DNA of 64,000 nt from Cryobacterium sp. HLT2-28 (GTDB lineage Bacteria > Actinomycetota > Actinomycetes > Actinomycetales > Microbacteriaceae). Where the stretch lies: positions 62,001 through 126,000 of the forward strand of contig NZ_SOFH01000008.1 in assembly GCF_004402495.1 (NCBI RefSeq), in the 5' to 3' direction. Made by a program: the position numbers and the translations under genes. Numbering within the stretch: the stretch's first letter is position 1; each line of letters starts with the position of its first letter. The notes under the pieces are model-generated. The model was not told where the DNA came from. It saw nothing but the letters and a program-made list of their open reading frames with translations, and ran no database searches. Positions 27,077-34,933 of this stretch are shown piece by piece.

Positions 27077-28591
27077 CTAGACGACGTCCTCGTCAACCCA
27101 GCCGAAGGTCTTGGTGACGGCCTTCTTCCAGTTGCGCAGCTGCCGGTTCTTTTCCTCCTCGCTCATCTGGGGTGTCCACCGGCTGTCTTCCTGCCAGTTC
27201 GCGCGCAGCTCGTCGAGGCTGCCCCAGAAGCCGACCGCGAGGCCGGCCGCGTAGGCCGCGCCGAGCGCGGTGGTCTCCGCGACGACGGGGCGCACGACCG
27301 GCACCCCGAGGATGTCGGCCTGGAACTGCATCAGGGTGTTGTTGGCGATCATGCCACCGTCCACCTTGATCTCGGTCAGCGGCACCCCGGAGTCCGCGTT
27401 GACCGCGTCCAGCACCTCCCGGGTTTGGAACGCCGTCGCCTCGAGCGCGGCACGGGCGATGTGGCCCTTGTTCACGAACCGGGTCAGGCCGACCAGGGCG
27501 CCGCGGGCATCCGAGCGCCAGTACGGGGCGAACAGGCCGGAGAACGCCGGCACGAAGTAGGCGCCGCCATTGTCGTCCACGGTCTTGGCCAGGGTCTCGA
27601 TCTCCTCGGAGCTGCTGATCATGCCGAGGTTGTCGCGCAGCCACTGCACGAGCGCGCCGGTGACTGCGATCGACCCCTCCAAGGCGTAGTGGGGCGCGTC
27701 GGTGCCGAGCTTGTAGCCCAGCGTCGTGAGCAGCCCGTTCTTGGAGTGGACGATCTCGGTGCCGGTGTTGAAGATGAGGAAGTTACCGGTGCCGTAGGTG
27801 TTCTTCGCCTCGCCCTGGTCGAACGCGGCCTGGCCGAAGGTCGCGGCCTGCTGGTCGCCGAGGATGCCCGCGATCGGCACCTCCCGGAGCAGGCTGTGCT
27901 CATTGACGATGCCGTAGACCTCGGAGGAGGAGCGGATCTCGGGCAGCATCGACTTGGGCACGTCGAACGCGGCGAGGATGTCGTCGTCCCACTGAAGGGT
28001 CTCCAGGTCCATGAACATGGTGCGGCTGGCGTTGGTGACGTCGGTGGCGTGCACGCCGCCCTCGAGCCCGCCGGTCAGGTTCCAGAGCACCCACGAGTCG
28101 GTCGTTCCGAACATCAGCTGGCCGGCGTCGGCCTTGGCCCGGGCACCCTCGACGTTCTCGAGGATCCAGACGATCTTGGTGCCGGAGAAGTAGGTCGCCA
28201 GCGGGAGGCCGACCTTGGCCTTGAACCGTTCGACGCCGCCGTCGGCGGCGAGCCGGTCGACGATGGGCTGGGTGCGGGTGTCCTGCCAGACGATGGCGTT
28301 GTAGACGGGCAGGCCGGTGGTGCGGTCCCAGATCACGGCGGTCTCGCGCTGGTTGGTGATGCCTACGGCGGCGATGTCGTGGCGGGTCAGGTTGGCCTTG
28401 GACAGGGCCTGGCCGATGACCTCACGGGTGTTGTTCCAGATCTCCATCGGGTCGTGCTCGACCCAGCCGGCCTGGGGGAAGATCTGGGCGTGCTCGAGCT
28501 GGCCGGTCGAGACGATCGACCCCGCCTTGTCGAAGATGATCGCGCGGGAACTCGTCGTTCCCTGGTCGATCGCGATTACGTACTGAGCCAT
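27077..28591 (-). CDS. glpK: Glycerol kinase
   Basis: This enzyme phosphorylates glycerol to glycerol 3-phosphate. The 504-residue FGGY kinase has [10 protein letters not shown] (9-18) and the late motif [10 protein letters not shown]. It lies behind glpF (84-bp gap containing a terminator), so uptake and phosphorylation are linked. AAGGAG lies 7 nt before the ATG. Confidence 0.96.
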   Translation of the reverse strand: MAQYVIAIDQGTTSSRAIIFDKAGSIVSTGQLEHAQIFPQAGWVEHDPMEIWNNTREVIGQALSKANLTRHDIAAVGITNQRETAVIWDRTTGLPVYNAIVWQDTRTQPIVDRLAADGGVERFKAKVGLPLATYFSGTKIVWILENVEGARAKADAGQLMFGTTDSWVLWNLTGGLEGGVHATDVTNASRTMFMDLETLQWDDDILAAFDVPKSMLPEIRSSSEVYGIVNEHSLLREVPIAGILGDQQAATFGQAAFDQGEAKNTYGTGNFLIFNTGTEIVHSKNGLLTTLGYKLGTDAPHYALEGSIAVTGALVQWLRDNLGMISSSEEIETLAKTVDDNGGAYFVPAFSGLFAPYWRSDARGALVGLTRFVNKGHIARAALEATAFQTREVLDAVNADSGVPLTEIKVDGGMIANNTLMQFQADILGVPVVRPVVAETTALGAAYAAGLAVGFWGSLDELRANWQEDSRWTPQMSEEEKNRQLRNWKKAVTKTFGWVDEDVV

Positions 28592-28630
28592 GGATAACTC
28601 CTTATTGTGTGGCGCGTTGATGGGTGACGC

Positions 28631-28665
28631 AAAAAGAGGGGCCGATCCAGAGACTGAATCGGCCC
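28631..28665 (-). terminator. Intrinsic terminator between glpF and glpK
   Basis: On the minus strand GGGCCGAT-N11-ATCGGCCC is followed by CTC and five T. It lies in the gap between glpF and glpK and would cut glpK expression relative to glpF. Confidence 0.7.
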
Positions 28666-28675
28666 GTTCCGTGAG

Positions 28676-29440
28676 TTAGGTGAGGAGCGGCAGGAGGGCG
28701 AAGGACGCCCAGCCGGCGAGCAGCCCGCCGATGATCGGGCCGACGACCGGAACCCACGAGTAGGCCCAGTCCGACGAGCCCTTGCCCTTGATCGGCAGCA
28801 GGAAATGAGCGATCCGGGGTCCGAGGTCACGGGCCGGGTTGATCGCATATCCCGTCGGCCCACCGAGCGAGGTGCCGATGACGATGACGAGAATGGCGAC
28901 GGGCAGGGCGCCGAGGGCGGCGAGGCCGCCGCTCTCACCCTGGCGTCCGCCGCCGAACGCGATCACCACGAACACCAGCACGAACGTGCCGATGATCTCG
29001 GTGACGAGGTTCCAGCCGTAGGAACGGATGGCCGGGCCCGTCGAGAACACACCCAGCTTGTTGGCCGGGTTGGGCTCCTGGTCGAAGTGCTGCTTGTAGG
29101 CGAGCCAACAGGCCACGGCGCCGAGGAACGCGCCCAGCATCTGGCCGGCGATGTAGACCAGCACCGAGAGGAAGCTGACGGTGACGCCCGAGCCGAACTC
29201 GGTCGCGCCGGAGGCCACCAGGCCGAGTGTGACGGCAGGGTTCAGGTGGGCGCCGGAGTTGTAGGCGACGGTGACACCCGCATAGACGGCAAAACCCCAG
29301 CCGATCGTCACCATGAGGAAGCCGCCGCCGAGTCCCTTGTTCTTGGCCAGGGCTACGTTGGCGACGACTCCGGTACCGAGGAGGACGAGCATCGCTGTGC
29401 CCACGACCTCCGACAAAAACACGACTCCAATATTGTCCAC
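28676..29440 (-). CDS. glpF: Glycerol facilitator / aquaglyceroporin
   Basis: This 254-residue MIP-family channel has six transmembrane helices and both NPA half-helices: HLNPAVT and INPARDLGPR. The Asp after the second NPAR is typical of glycerol-conducting members. It starts with GTG at 29440 behind AAGGAAGG. First gene of glpF-glpK, divergent from dhaKLM. Confidence 0.95.
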   Translation of the reverse strand: MDNIGVVFLSEVVGTAMLVLLGTGVVANVALAKNKGLGGGFLMVTIGWGFAVYAGVTVAYNSGAHLNPAVTLGLVASGATEFGSGVTVSFLSVLVYIAGQMLGAFLGAVACWLAYKQHFDQEPNPANKLGVFSTGPAIRSYGWNLVTEIIGTFVLVFVVIAFGGGRQGESGGLAALGALPVAILVIVIGTSLGGPTGYAINPARDLGPRIAHFLLPIKGKGSSDWAYSWVPVVGPIIGGLLAGWASFALLPLLT

Positions 29441-29503
29441 TGTGACCTTCCTTGGTGAGGCTGGAGATACCAGACGATCCCCTCGCGGTGAGCGGTTGGC
29501 AAC

Positions 29504-29591
29504 ACCATAGCGCGGTGGATTCGGGAGTGGAATAGGCAGGTGGCCGTGCCATTATCTGCCCCTTACCCGCGACCGCGGCAGCGCGTAAGTT
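29504..29591. promoter_or_regulatory. Divergent promoter region of glpFK and dhaKLM
   Basis: TATGGT (29504-29509, minus strand) could be the glpF -10 with a leader of about 60 nt. TAAGTT (29586-29591, plus strand) with TTACCC 17 bp upstream could serve dhaK with a leader near 70 nt. Both are weak calls in a 225-bp gap with no gene. Confidence 0.3.
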
Positions 29592-29665
29592 GGGGGCGAA
29601 CCTGCAAAACACACGCCGCGACCCGAATGCCGCGTCGTTTCGCCAACTCGATCGAAGGAAGAGTC

Positions 29666-30667
29666 ATGAAAAAGCTCGTCAATGATCCGAAGAATGTCGT
29701 CAATGAGGCCGTCGCCGGGTTCGGGGCCGCCCACGCCGATCTCGTTCGGGTCTCCGCCGATCCCATCTTCATCGTGCGCAAGGACGCCCCGGTCGCCGGG
29801 AAGGTCGGGATCGTCAGCGGCGGCGGCAGCGGCCACGAGCCGATGCACGGAGGATTCGTCGGGCCGGGCATGCTGGACGCTGCTGTTCCCGGCCCGGTGT
29901 TCACCTCGCCGACTCCCGACCCGATCCTTGCCGCGACCAAGGCGGTCGACGGGGGAGCAGGCGTGCTCCACATCGTGAAGAACTACACCGGTGACGTGCT
30001 CAATTTTGAGACCGCCGCCGATCTCGCGGCCGCGGACGGCGTCGAGGTGCGCTCCGTGCTCGTCAACGACGACGTCGCGGTGAAGGACTCGCTCTACACC
30101 GCCGGTCGCCGGGGCGTCGCCGGGACCGTGCTCGTCGAGAAGATCGCCGGTGCCGCTGCCGACCGCGGTGACGACCTCGAATCGGTTGCACTCGTGGCAG
30201 AACGGGTCATCGGGCAGGTGCGCTCGATGGGGGTGGCCCTCACCCCCTGCGTCGTGCCCCACGCCGGGCAGCCGAGCTTCACCCTGGCGGAGGACGAGAT
30301 CGAGATCGGCATCGGCATCCACGGGGAGCCGGGACGCGAGCGGATCAAGCTCGAACCTGCCGACGCCATCGTCGACCGCCTTCTCGGCCCGATCCTGGAC
30401 GACATCCCCTTCGTGGCCGGCGACAAGGTCCTGCTGCTCGTCAACGGCATGGGTGGAACGCCACAGGTCGAGCTGTACATCGTGTTCCGGCGGGCGGCCG
30501 AGGTTCTCGCCGAGCGGGGCATCGAGGTGACGCGCACCCTGGTCGGGAACTTCACGACCTCACTCGAAATGCAAGGCATGTCGATCACCGTCCTGAAACT
30601 CGACGACGAACTCACCACCCTGTGGGATGCGCCGGTGCAGACCGCGGCGCTACGGTGGGGACGGTAG
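29666..30667 (+). CDS. dhaK: Dihydroxyacetone kinase subunit DhaK
   Basis: This subunit binds dihydroxyacetone covalently for phosphotransfer from DhaL. The 333-residue protein has GGGSGHEP (about 51-58) and the substrate His219 in GIHGEPG. The ATG at 29666 follows GAAGGAAGAG; the longer upstream frame is not conserved. It heads dhaK-dhaL-dhaM and faces away from glpFK, so glycerol and dihydroxyacetone use are grouped. Confidence 0.95.
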   Translation: MKKLVNDPKNVVNEAVAGFGAAHADLVRVSADPIFIVRKDAPVAGKVGIVSGGGSGHEPMHGGFVGPGMLDAAVPGPVFTSPTPDPILAATKAVDGGAGVLHIVKNYTGDVLNFETAADLAAADGVEVRSVLVNDDVAVKDSLYTAGRRGVAGTVLVEKIAGAAADRGDDLESVALVAERVIGQVRSMGVALTPCVVPHAGQPSFTLAEDEIEIGIGIHGEPGRERIKLEPADAIVDRLLGPILDDIPFVAGDKVLLLVNGMGGTPQVELYIVFRRAAEVLAERGIEVTRTLVGNFTTSLEMQGMSITVLKLDDELTTLWDAPVQTAALRWGR

Positions 30668-30678
30668 AGGGAGATCAG

Positions 30679-31317
30679 ATGAAATTGGGTGCCACCTGGG
30701 CCAAGGCCTGGATCAGAAACAGCGCGGGCGTCATGAGCGAGCACCGGATCGAGTTGATCGACCTGGACCGCGAAATCGGCGATGGGGACCATGGCGAGAA
30801 CATGGATCGGGGTTTCCAGGCCGTTCTGGCCAAACTGGATGCTGTTCCTGCCGAGGCCCGCCCGGGTGACGTCCTCAAGATGGTGGCCACGACGCTCATC
30901 TCGACCGTGGGCGGGGCGGCCGGGCCGTTGTACGGCACGGCGTTCCTGAAGGCCGCGATCTCGATCGCCGACGAGACCGACCTGGACGGAGCCGCGCTCG
31001 TGACTCTCCTGACGGCCGCCAGGGATGGCATCGTGCTGCGCGGCAAGGCCGAATCCGGCGACAAGACGATGGTGGACGCCTGGACACCGGCGGTCGATGC
31101 CGCCGGTGCCGCCCACGCCGCCGGGGCCGACGACCTGGCCATCCTGCGGGCAGCGGCGGACGCCGCAGAGGCCGGAGCGCTGGCCACCGAACCGCTCGTC
31201 GCCCGCAAGGGTCGAGCGAGCTACCTGGGCGAGCGGGCCATCGGGCACCGCGACCCCGGCGCCCAGTCGTCCGCCCTCCTGTTGAGGGCCGCGGCCGACA
31301 CCGCCGCGGAGGCCTGA
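30679..31317 (+). CDS. dhaL: Dihydroxyacetone kinase ADP-binding subunit DhaL
   Basis: DhaL carries a tightly bound ADP that DhaM phosphorylates, then passes the phosphate to DhaK-bound dihydroxyacetone. The 212-residue helical protein has the Mg-nucleotide motif REIGDGDHGENM (about 31-42), GGAAGPLYG and GDKTMVDAW. AGGGAGA lies before the ATG. The gap to dhaK is 11 bp and to dhaM 2 bp. Confidence 0.95.
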   Translation: MKLGATWAKAWIRNSAGVMSEHRIELIDLDREIGDGDHGENMDRGFQAVLAKLDAVPAEARPGDVLKMVATTLISTVGGAAGPLYGTAFLKAAISIADETDLDGAALVTLLTAARDGIVLRGKAESGDKTMVDAWTPAVDAAGAAHAAGADDLAILRAAADAAEAGALATEPLVARKGRASYLGERAIGHRDPGAQSSALLLRAAADTAAEA

Positions 31318-31319
31318 GC

Positions 31320-32009
31320 GTGGCAGAAGCGCCCCGGGTGGGAGTGGTCTTCGTGTCCCACAGTGTGAAGATCGCCGAGGGCCTCGTCGAGCTGGCGGCC
31401 CAGATGGCCCCGCACACCGTCCTCGTCGCAGCCGGCGGCACAGACGAGGGTGGGATCGGCACCAGTTTCACGCTGGTGCTCGCGGGGATCGAACGGGCCG
31501 ATGCCGGGGCAGGCGTTGCGGTGCTCTGCGACCTCGGCTCGGCCATCCTCACCGCCGAGACCGCGCTCGACTTCCTCGACGAGGGCCTGCGGGCGCGCGT
31601 TCGAATCGTCGATGCGCCGATCGTCGAGGGGGGAGTGGCTGCGGCCGTGTCCGCGGAGGTCGGGGACAGCCTCGACGATGTGGTGCGAGCCGCCCGGTCG
31701 GCAGCCCCGGCATCCGCCGGATCGCCGCCCGTCGACACCTCGGCCGGCCCCGCCAGGGTGACCCGCACGGTCACCCTGACCAACAAGGACGGCCTGCACG
31801 CCAGGCCCGCCGCGGACTTCGTGAAACTGGCGAGCACGTTCGATGCCCGGGTCACGGTCAACGGCAAGGACGCCACGAGCCTGCTGGCGATCATGTCGCT
31901 CGGACTGATCAAGGGGAAGACGGCGGAGATCTCATCCGCAGACGCCCACGGTGCGGAGGCCGTTGAGGCGCTGGCGAACCTGCTGGCGTCCGGTTTCGGC
32001 GAGGAGTAG
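31320..32009 (+). CDS. dhaM: PTS phosphocarrier DhaM with fused HPr
   Basis: This protein phosphorylates the DhaL-bound ADP using PTS phosphate. The 229-residue protein has an EIIA-Man-type domain (1-125, phospho-His14 in FVSHS), a Ser/Pro/Ala linker (126-147), and an HPr domain with His160 in KDGLHARPAADF. The Enzyme I domain of E. coli DhaM is absent, so a separate Enzyme I must feed it. Starts with GTG. Confidence 0.93.
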   Translation: MAEAPRVGVVFVSHSVKIAEGLVELAAQMAPHTVLVAAGGTDEGGIGTSFTLVLAGIERADAGAGVAVLCDLGSAILTAETALDFLDEGLRARVRIVDAPIVEGGVAAAVSAEVGDSLDDVVRAARSAAPASAGSPPVDTSAGPARVTRTVTLTNKDGLHARPAADFVKLASTFDARVTVNGKDATSLLAIMSLGLIKGKTAEISSADAHGAEAVEALANLLASGFGEE

Positions 32010-32029
32010 TCCCAGCACGGCCATTATCA

Positions 32030-32047
32030 GACAAGCGCGGGCTTGTC
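32030..32047. promoter_or_regulatory. GACAAGC/GCTTGTC inverted repeat at promoter
   Basis: GACAAGC-GCGG-GCTTGTC is a perfect 7-bp inverted repeat, 10 bp before the TACGCT box at 32058, so it covers the -35 region. It may be an operator or the dhaM terminator; no T-run follows. Confidence 0.4.
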
Positions 32048-32057
32048 CAATCCGGCG

Positions 32058-32063
32058 TACGCT
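32058..32063 (+). promoter_or_regulatory. Predicted -10 box of small Cys protein gene
   Basis: TACGCT, 6 nt, then ATG at 32070. Confidence 0.4.
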
Positions 32064-32069
32064 GTCGCC

Positions 32070-32381
32070 ATGGTCCAGCACAACACGTCGCGGCGGCGCA
32101 CGCCGCCCGCCCATCTCTTCGACTGGGTCGACCACACCCTGCGGCCGATCGCGAGTCCGCCCCCGCCCGGCGCTTTCGATGCCGACGACGCGGTGGCCCT
32201 CACGAGCTGCCCGGTCTGCGGGCACGCCATGCGGGAACACACAATCGTCCATGCCGCCCATGACAGCATCCTCAACTGCCCCGTCGCGCATCCAGGAGCG
32301 TGGGACCGGGACGCGTTCGAGCCGGTCAATGAATTCGGGATGGTGACCCGCCGTCGCCCCGACCGGCCGCAGACGCAGTGA
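32070..32381 (+). CDS. Small Cys-containing hypothetical protein
   Basis: I do not recognise this 103-residue protein. It has a basic N-terminus, then CPVCGHAMREH and a single Cys in NCPVAHPG, a possible Cys3-His metal site. There is no signal peptide or membrane helix. The ATG at 32070 follows a -10 box by 6 nt; an in-frame ATG at 32043 overlaps the inverted repeat and is less likely. It stands alone after dhaM. Confidence 0.6.
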   Translation: MVQHNTSRRRTPPAHLFDWVDHTLRPIASPPPPGAFDADDAVALTSCPVCGHAMREHTIVHAAHDSILNCPVAHPGAWDRDAFEPVNEFGMVTRRRPDRPQTQ

Positions 32382-32659
32382 GGACGGGCGGCGCGAGTGG
32401 CGCTCGTGAGATTGTCGAATAGTGGGGGGATCGGCACTTTCGAACAGTCCATGTGGTCGGCTCGCGAGCGTCGGCTCGCCGTGCCACTTCTTCCGCTGAG
32501 ATGAAGGTCGGCCTGATGATTCGTGCGGTTCGGGCAACCGGTTGATGCTGCCCTTCTCACCCGCGCATTGCCGTCTGGGTGGCCATCCGGAGCGCCCTGC
32601 GCGACGATGGGGGAGCGGTCACGCACTCTTCGCCGGGTGACCGCGGCCCGCAGGTTCTC
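32382..32659. other. Non-coding gap without recognisable feature
   Basis: About 280 bp between the small Cys protein and the ArsR promoter. Reading frames on both strands give only low-complexity Arg/Pro-rich translations typical of shadows. I see no RNA gene, repeat or gene remnant. Confidence 0.5.
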
Positions 32660-32688
32660 TTGACAAATAATATTGTCGGTGGCAGGCT
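32660..32688 (+). promoter_or_regulatory. Promoter with built-in operator for arsR-type gene
   Basis: TTGACA (32660-32665), 17-bp spacer, CAGGCT (32683-32688), then 6 nt to the ATG. GACAA-ATAATA-TTGTC (32662-32677) is a perfect inverted repeat over the -35 and spacer, the expected position for repression by the encoded ArsR-type protein. Confidence 0.6.
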
Positions 32689-32694
32689 GCGGTC

Positions 32695-33387
32695 ATGTTG
32701 GATATCGCGGTGATCGACGGAGCCGGCGCGGCCGAAGCGTCCCTCGACCCGATCCGGAGCCGGATCCTCGCGGCACTGGGGGAGCCGGGTTCCGCCACGA
32801 CGCTCGCGGCACGAATCGGGCTTCCGCGCCAGAAAATCAATTACCACCTGCGCGAACTCGAGCGACACGGCCTCGTCGAGCTCGTCGAGGAACGACGCAA
32901 GGGCAACATGACCGAGCGGATCATGCAGGCGACCGCCGCGAGCTTCGTGATCTTGCCGAGCGCACTCGGGGGAGTCGCCCCCGACCCTGGCAGGGGAGTG
33001 GACCACTTCTCGGCCCGATGGATGCTGGCGGTGGCCGCTCGCCTGGTGCAGGACGTCGGCACCCTGATCGTCCGGTCCGGCCACGCCCGCCAGCCATTGC
33101 CCACGTTCACTCTCGACAGCGAGCTCCGCTTCGCCACGGCGCAGGATCGGGCCGCCTTCGCGGCGGAACTCGGCCGGAGCGTCGCCGACCTCGTCGAGCG
33201 CTACGACACGCCCGCGGCGCCCAATGGGCGCGCCTACCGGCTCGTGCTCGCCCTGCACCCGCGGATCACCGCCGACGGAACGGCCCGGCACATCGCCGGG
33301 CTGGACACGCCGGGCGCCGACGCGCCCTCGACCAGTACCCATCCGGGCGTCCGCCCGGTGGCAGCCACGACCCAGGAGGAGCACTGA
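32695..33387 (+). CDS. ArsR-family transcriptional regulator
   Basis: This 230-residue DNA-binding protein has a winged helix-turn-helix at about residues 16-75, with LAARIGLPRQKINYHL as recognition segment. A long C-terminal domain of unknown ligand follows. It has no Cys pair for metal sensing. It is coupled (2-bp gap) to an SRPBCC protein, the usual partner of this ArsR subgroup. An inverted repeat in its own promoter suggests autorepression. Confidence 0.85.
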   Translation: MLDIAVIDGAGAAEASLDPIRSRILAALGEPGSATTLAARIGLPRQKINYHLRELERHGLVELVEERRKGNMTERIMQATAASFVILPSALGGVAPDPGRGVDHFSARWMLAVAARLVQDVGTLIVRSGHARQPLPTFTLDSELRFATAQDRAAFAAELGRSVADLVERYDTPAAPNGRAYRLVLALHPRITADGTARHIAGLDTPGADAPSTSTHPGVRPVAATTQEEH

Positions 33388-33389
33388 CC

Positions 33390-34076
33390 ATGAGCAAGGA
33401 ATTCGAAATCGTCTGCGAGGGGGAGTTCCCGGGAACCCCGGAGCAGGTCTGGGACGCGGTGACGACGGAGACCGCGGCGTGGCTCTTTCCCACCGACGGG
33501 ATGCCCGGGGAGGACATCGTGTCCGAACGCCCGACGCACTACGTCAACCGGATGGAGGGCGCGGACGGCTGGTTCAACCAGCTCGAACAGGTCATCGAGC
33601 TTCGCCCGGAGGGTCGCTCGTTCCTGCGCTGGGTGCACAGCGGGGTTTTCACGGAGGACTGGGACACTCAGTACGACGGCGCCAGCGCGCACACCGCCTT
33701 CTACCTGCACACCCTGGCCGAGTACCTCGAGCACTTCGCCGGGCGGCCGGTCGTCTTCGCGTCGGTGGACGGGCCGGCCGCATCCGCCGCTCCCGGCGCC
33801 TTCGACCAAGTGAAGGCCGCCCTCGGGCTCGTCGCCGGTGCCGCGGCCGGGGACAGCGTGCCGGCGGCACTGCCGGGGATCGCCTCGGATACGGCGGTGG
33901 TCGACTTCTGGAACGACAACTTCGTCGGTATTCGTACGGGTGATGCGCTCTACCGGTTCTTCGGACGCAACGCGTTCGGGGCGCCGGTCGGCGTCACCGT
34001 GCACCATTTCGGCGCCGCCGACCCGACGGCGCTGCAGACGTCCTGGCAGGACTGGCTGGACCGGATCTTCGACTGA
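33390..34076 (+). CDS. SRPBCC (AHSA1-like) domain protein
   Basis: This 228-residue protein starts with an SRPBCC fold typical of AHSA1-like proteins: FPGTPEQVWDAVTTE near residues 13-27 and LRWVHSGVFTEDWD near 80-93. The fold binds hydrophobic ligands; this one is unknown. The second half (after about residue 135) repeats the hydrophobic pattern and may be a further helix-grip part. AGGAG precedes the ATG. Confidence 0.82.
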   Translation: MSKEFEIVCEGEFPGTPEQVWDAVTTETAAWLFPTDGMPGEDIVSERPTHYVNRMEGADGWFNQLEQVIELRPEGRSFLRWVHSGVFTEDWDTQYDGASAHTAFYLHTLAEYLEHFAGRPVVFASVDGPAASAAPGAFDQVKAALGLVAGAAAGDSVPAALPGIASDTAVVDFWNDNFVGIRTGDALYRFFGRNAFGAPVGVTVHHFGAADPTALQTSWQDWLDRIFD

Positions 34077-34160
34077 CCCGTCGCGCCCTCGGCTGGCGCT
34101 CCGCCGGACAAGTACTAGGGGAGTCCTATTCTGCAATTCCTGCAATAGATGACTTACTAG

Positions 34161-34189
34161 TTGACATAATGTGCATTATCGGTCATCTA
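34161..34189 (+). promoter_or_regulatory. Promoter with palindromic operator upstream of HdeD-like gene
   Basis: TTGACA (34161-34166) with CATCTA 17 bp on (34184-34189). The spacer holds ATAATG-TG-CATTAT (34166-34179), a perfect palindrome, flanked by TGAC and GTCA. A repressor bound here would block the promoter. The regulator is not known. Confidence 0.5.
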
Positions 34190-34351
34190 CCGAGAGGGGT
34201 CGAACGGGGTCTGGACGCTGTTCTCCGGTCCGGCTACCGTGTGCTGCAGCAGCGGCGATTGCCTCTGTGAACCGGCATGCCGACGATCCGGTACGAGCGT
34301 GCCCGGCTGCTCGCACGTTCGCACCACACCGACCCGATTGCGAGGAAAGTC

Positions 34352-34933
34352 ATGTCCAACGGCATCGCGACATTCGACCTGACGATCGATCCCAGGAATT
34401 TGAGCAAAAGTGAGCTTATCAGTGTGAGGGTGGCGATGGGCCTGGCCGGACTCGTCGCCGTCGCGCTGGGGATCATCGTCCTCGTCTGGCCGGCCGCGAC
34501 ATTGGCGATCGTCGCCGGCCTTTTCGGCCTCTACTTCCTGTTCGGGGGCGTCGCCCGGGTGGCCCGCGGCGTGTTCATGACCGGCGCCACCGGCGGCATC
34601 CGGGTACTCAACATCCTGCTCGGCGTGCTGCTGCTGGTCGCCGGGATCATCGCGATCAGGAATCCCCTGAACTCCCTCGCCGTGCTCGGAATGGTGATCG
34701 GCATCTCCTGGCTGGTCGAGGGTGTGGCCGCGCTGGTGGAGACCGCCCCGGACGCCAGCAAATGGTTCGGCACGCTGTTCGGGGCCATCAGCGTCGTCGC
34801 CGGGATCTCGATCCTTCTCTCACCGATCGACTCGCTGGCGGTGCTCGTGCTCGTGGGTGGTGTCTTCCTGGTGATCTCCGGCGTCAGCCAGGTCGTGATG
34901 GGCTTCACGTTCGGGCGTGGGGCGCGGGCCTGA
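34352..34933 (+). CDS. HdeD/DUF308 family membrane protein
   Basis: This 193-residue membrane protein has about six hydrophobic helices and the repeated NPLNSLAVL and SPIDSLAVL motifs of the HdeD (acid-resistance) family. Function in actinobacteria is not established. GAGGAAAG precedes the ATG at 34352; an in-frame ATG at 34277 lacks a ribosome site. Its 3' end overlaps the convergent S9 peptidase gene by 29 bp. Confidence 0.85.
   Translation: MSNGIATFDLTIDPRNLSKSELISVRVAMGLAGLVAVALGIIVLVWPAATLAIVAGLFGLYFLFGGVARVARGVFMTGATGGIRVLNILLGVLLLVAGIIAIRNPLNSLAVLGMVIGISWLVEGVAALVETAPDASKWFGTLFGAISVVAGISILLSPIDSLAVLVLVGGVFLVISGVSQVVMGFTFGRGARA

Noticed and set aside
31932-32626. Two minus-strand ORFs of about 200 codons over the small Cys protein and the gap behind it
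   Set aside because: Their translations are Arg/Pro-rich without motif, and they overlap dhaM and the plus-strand gene at 32070.
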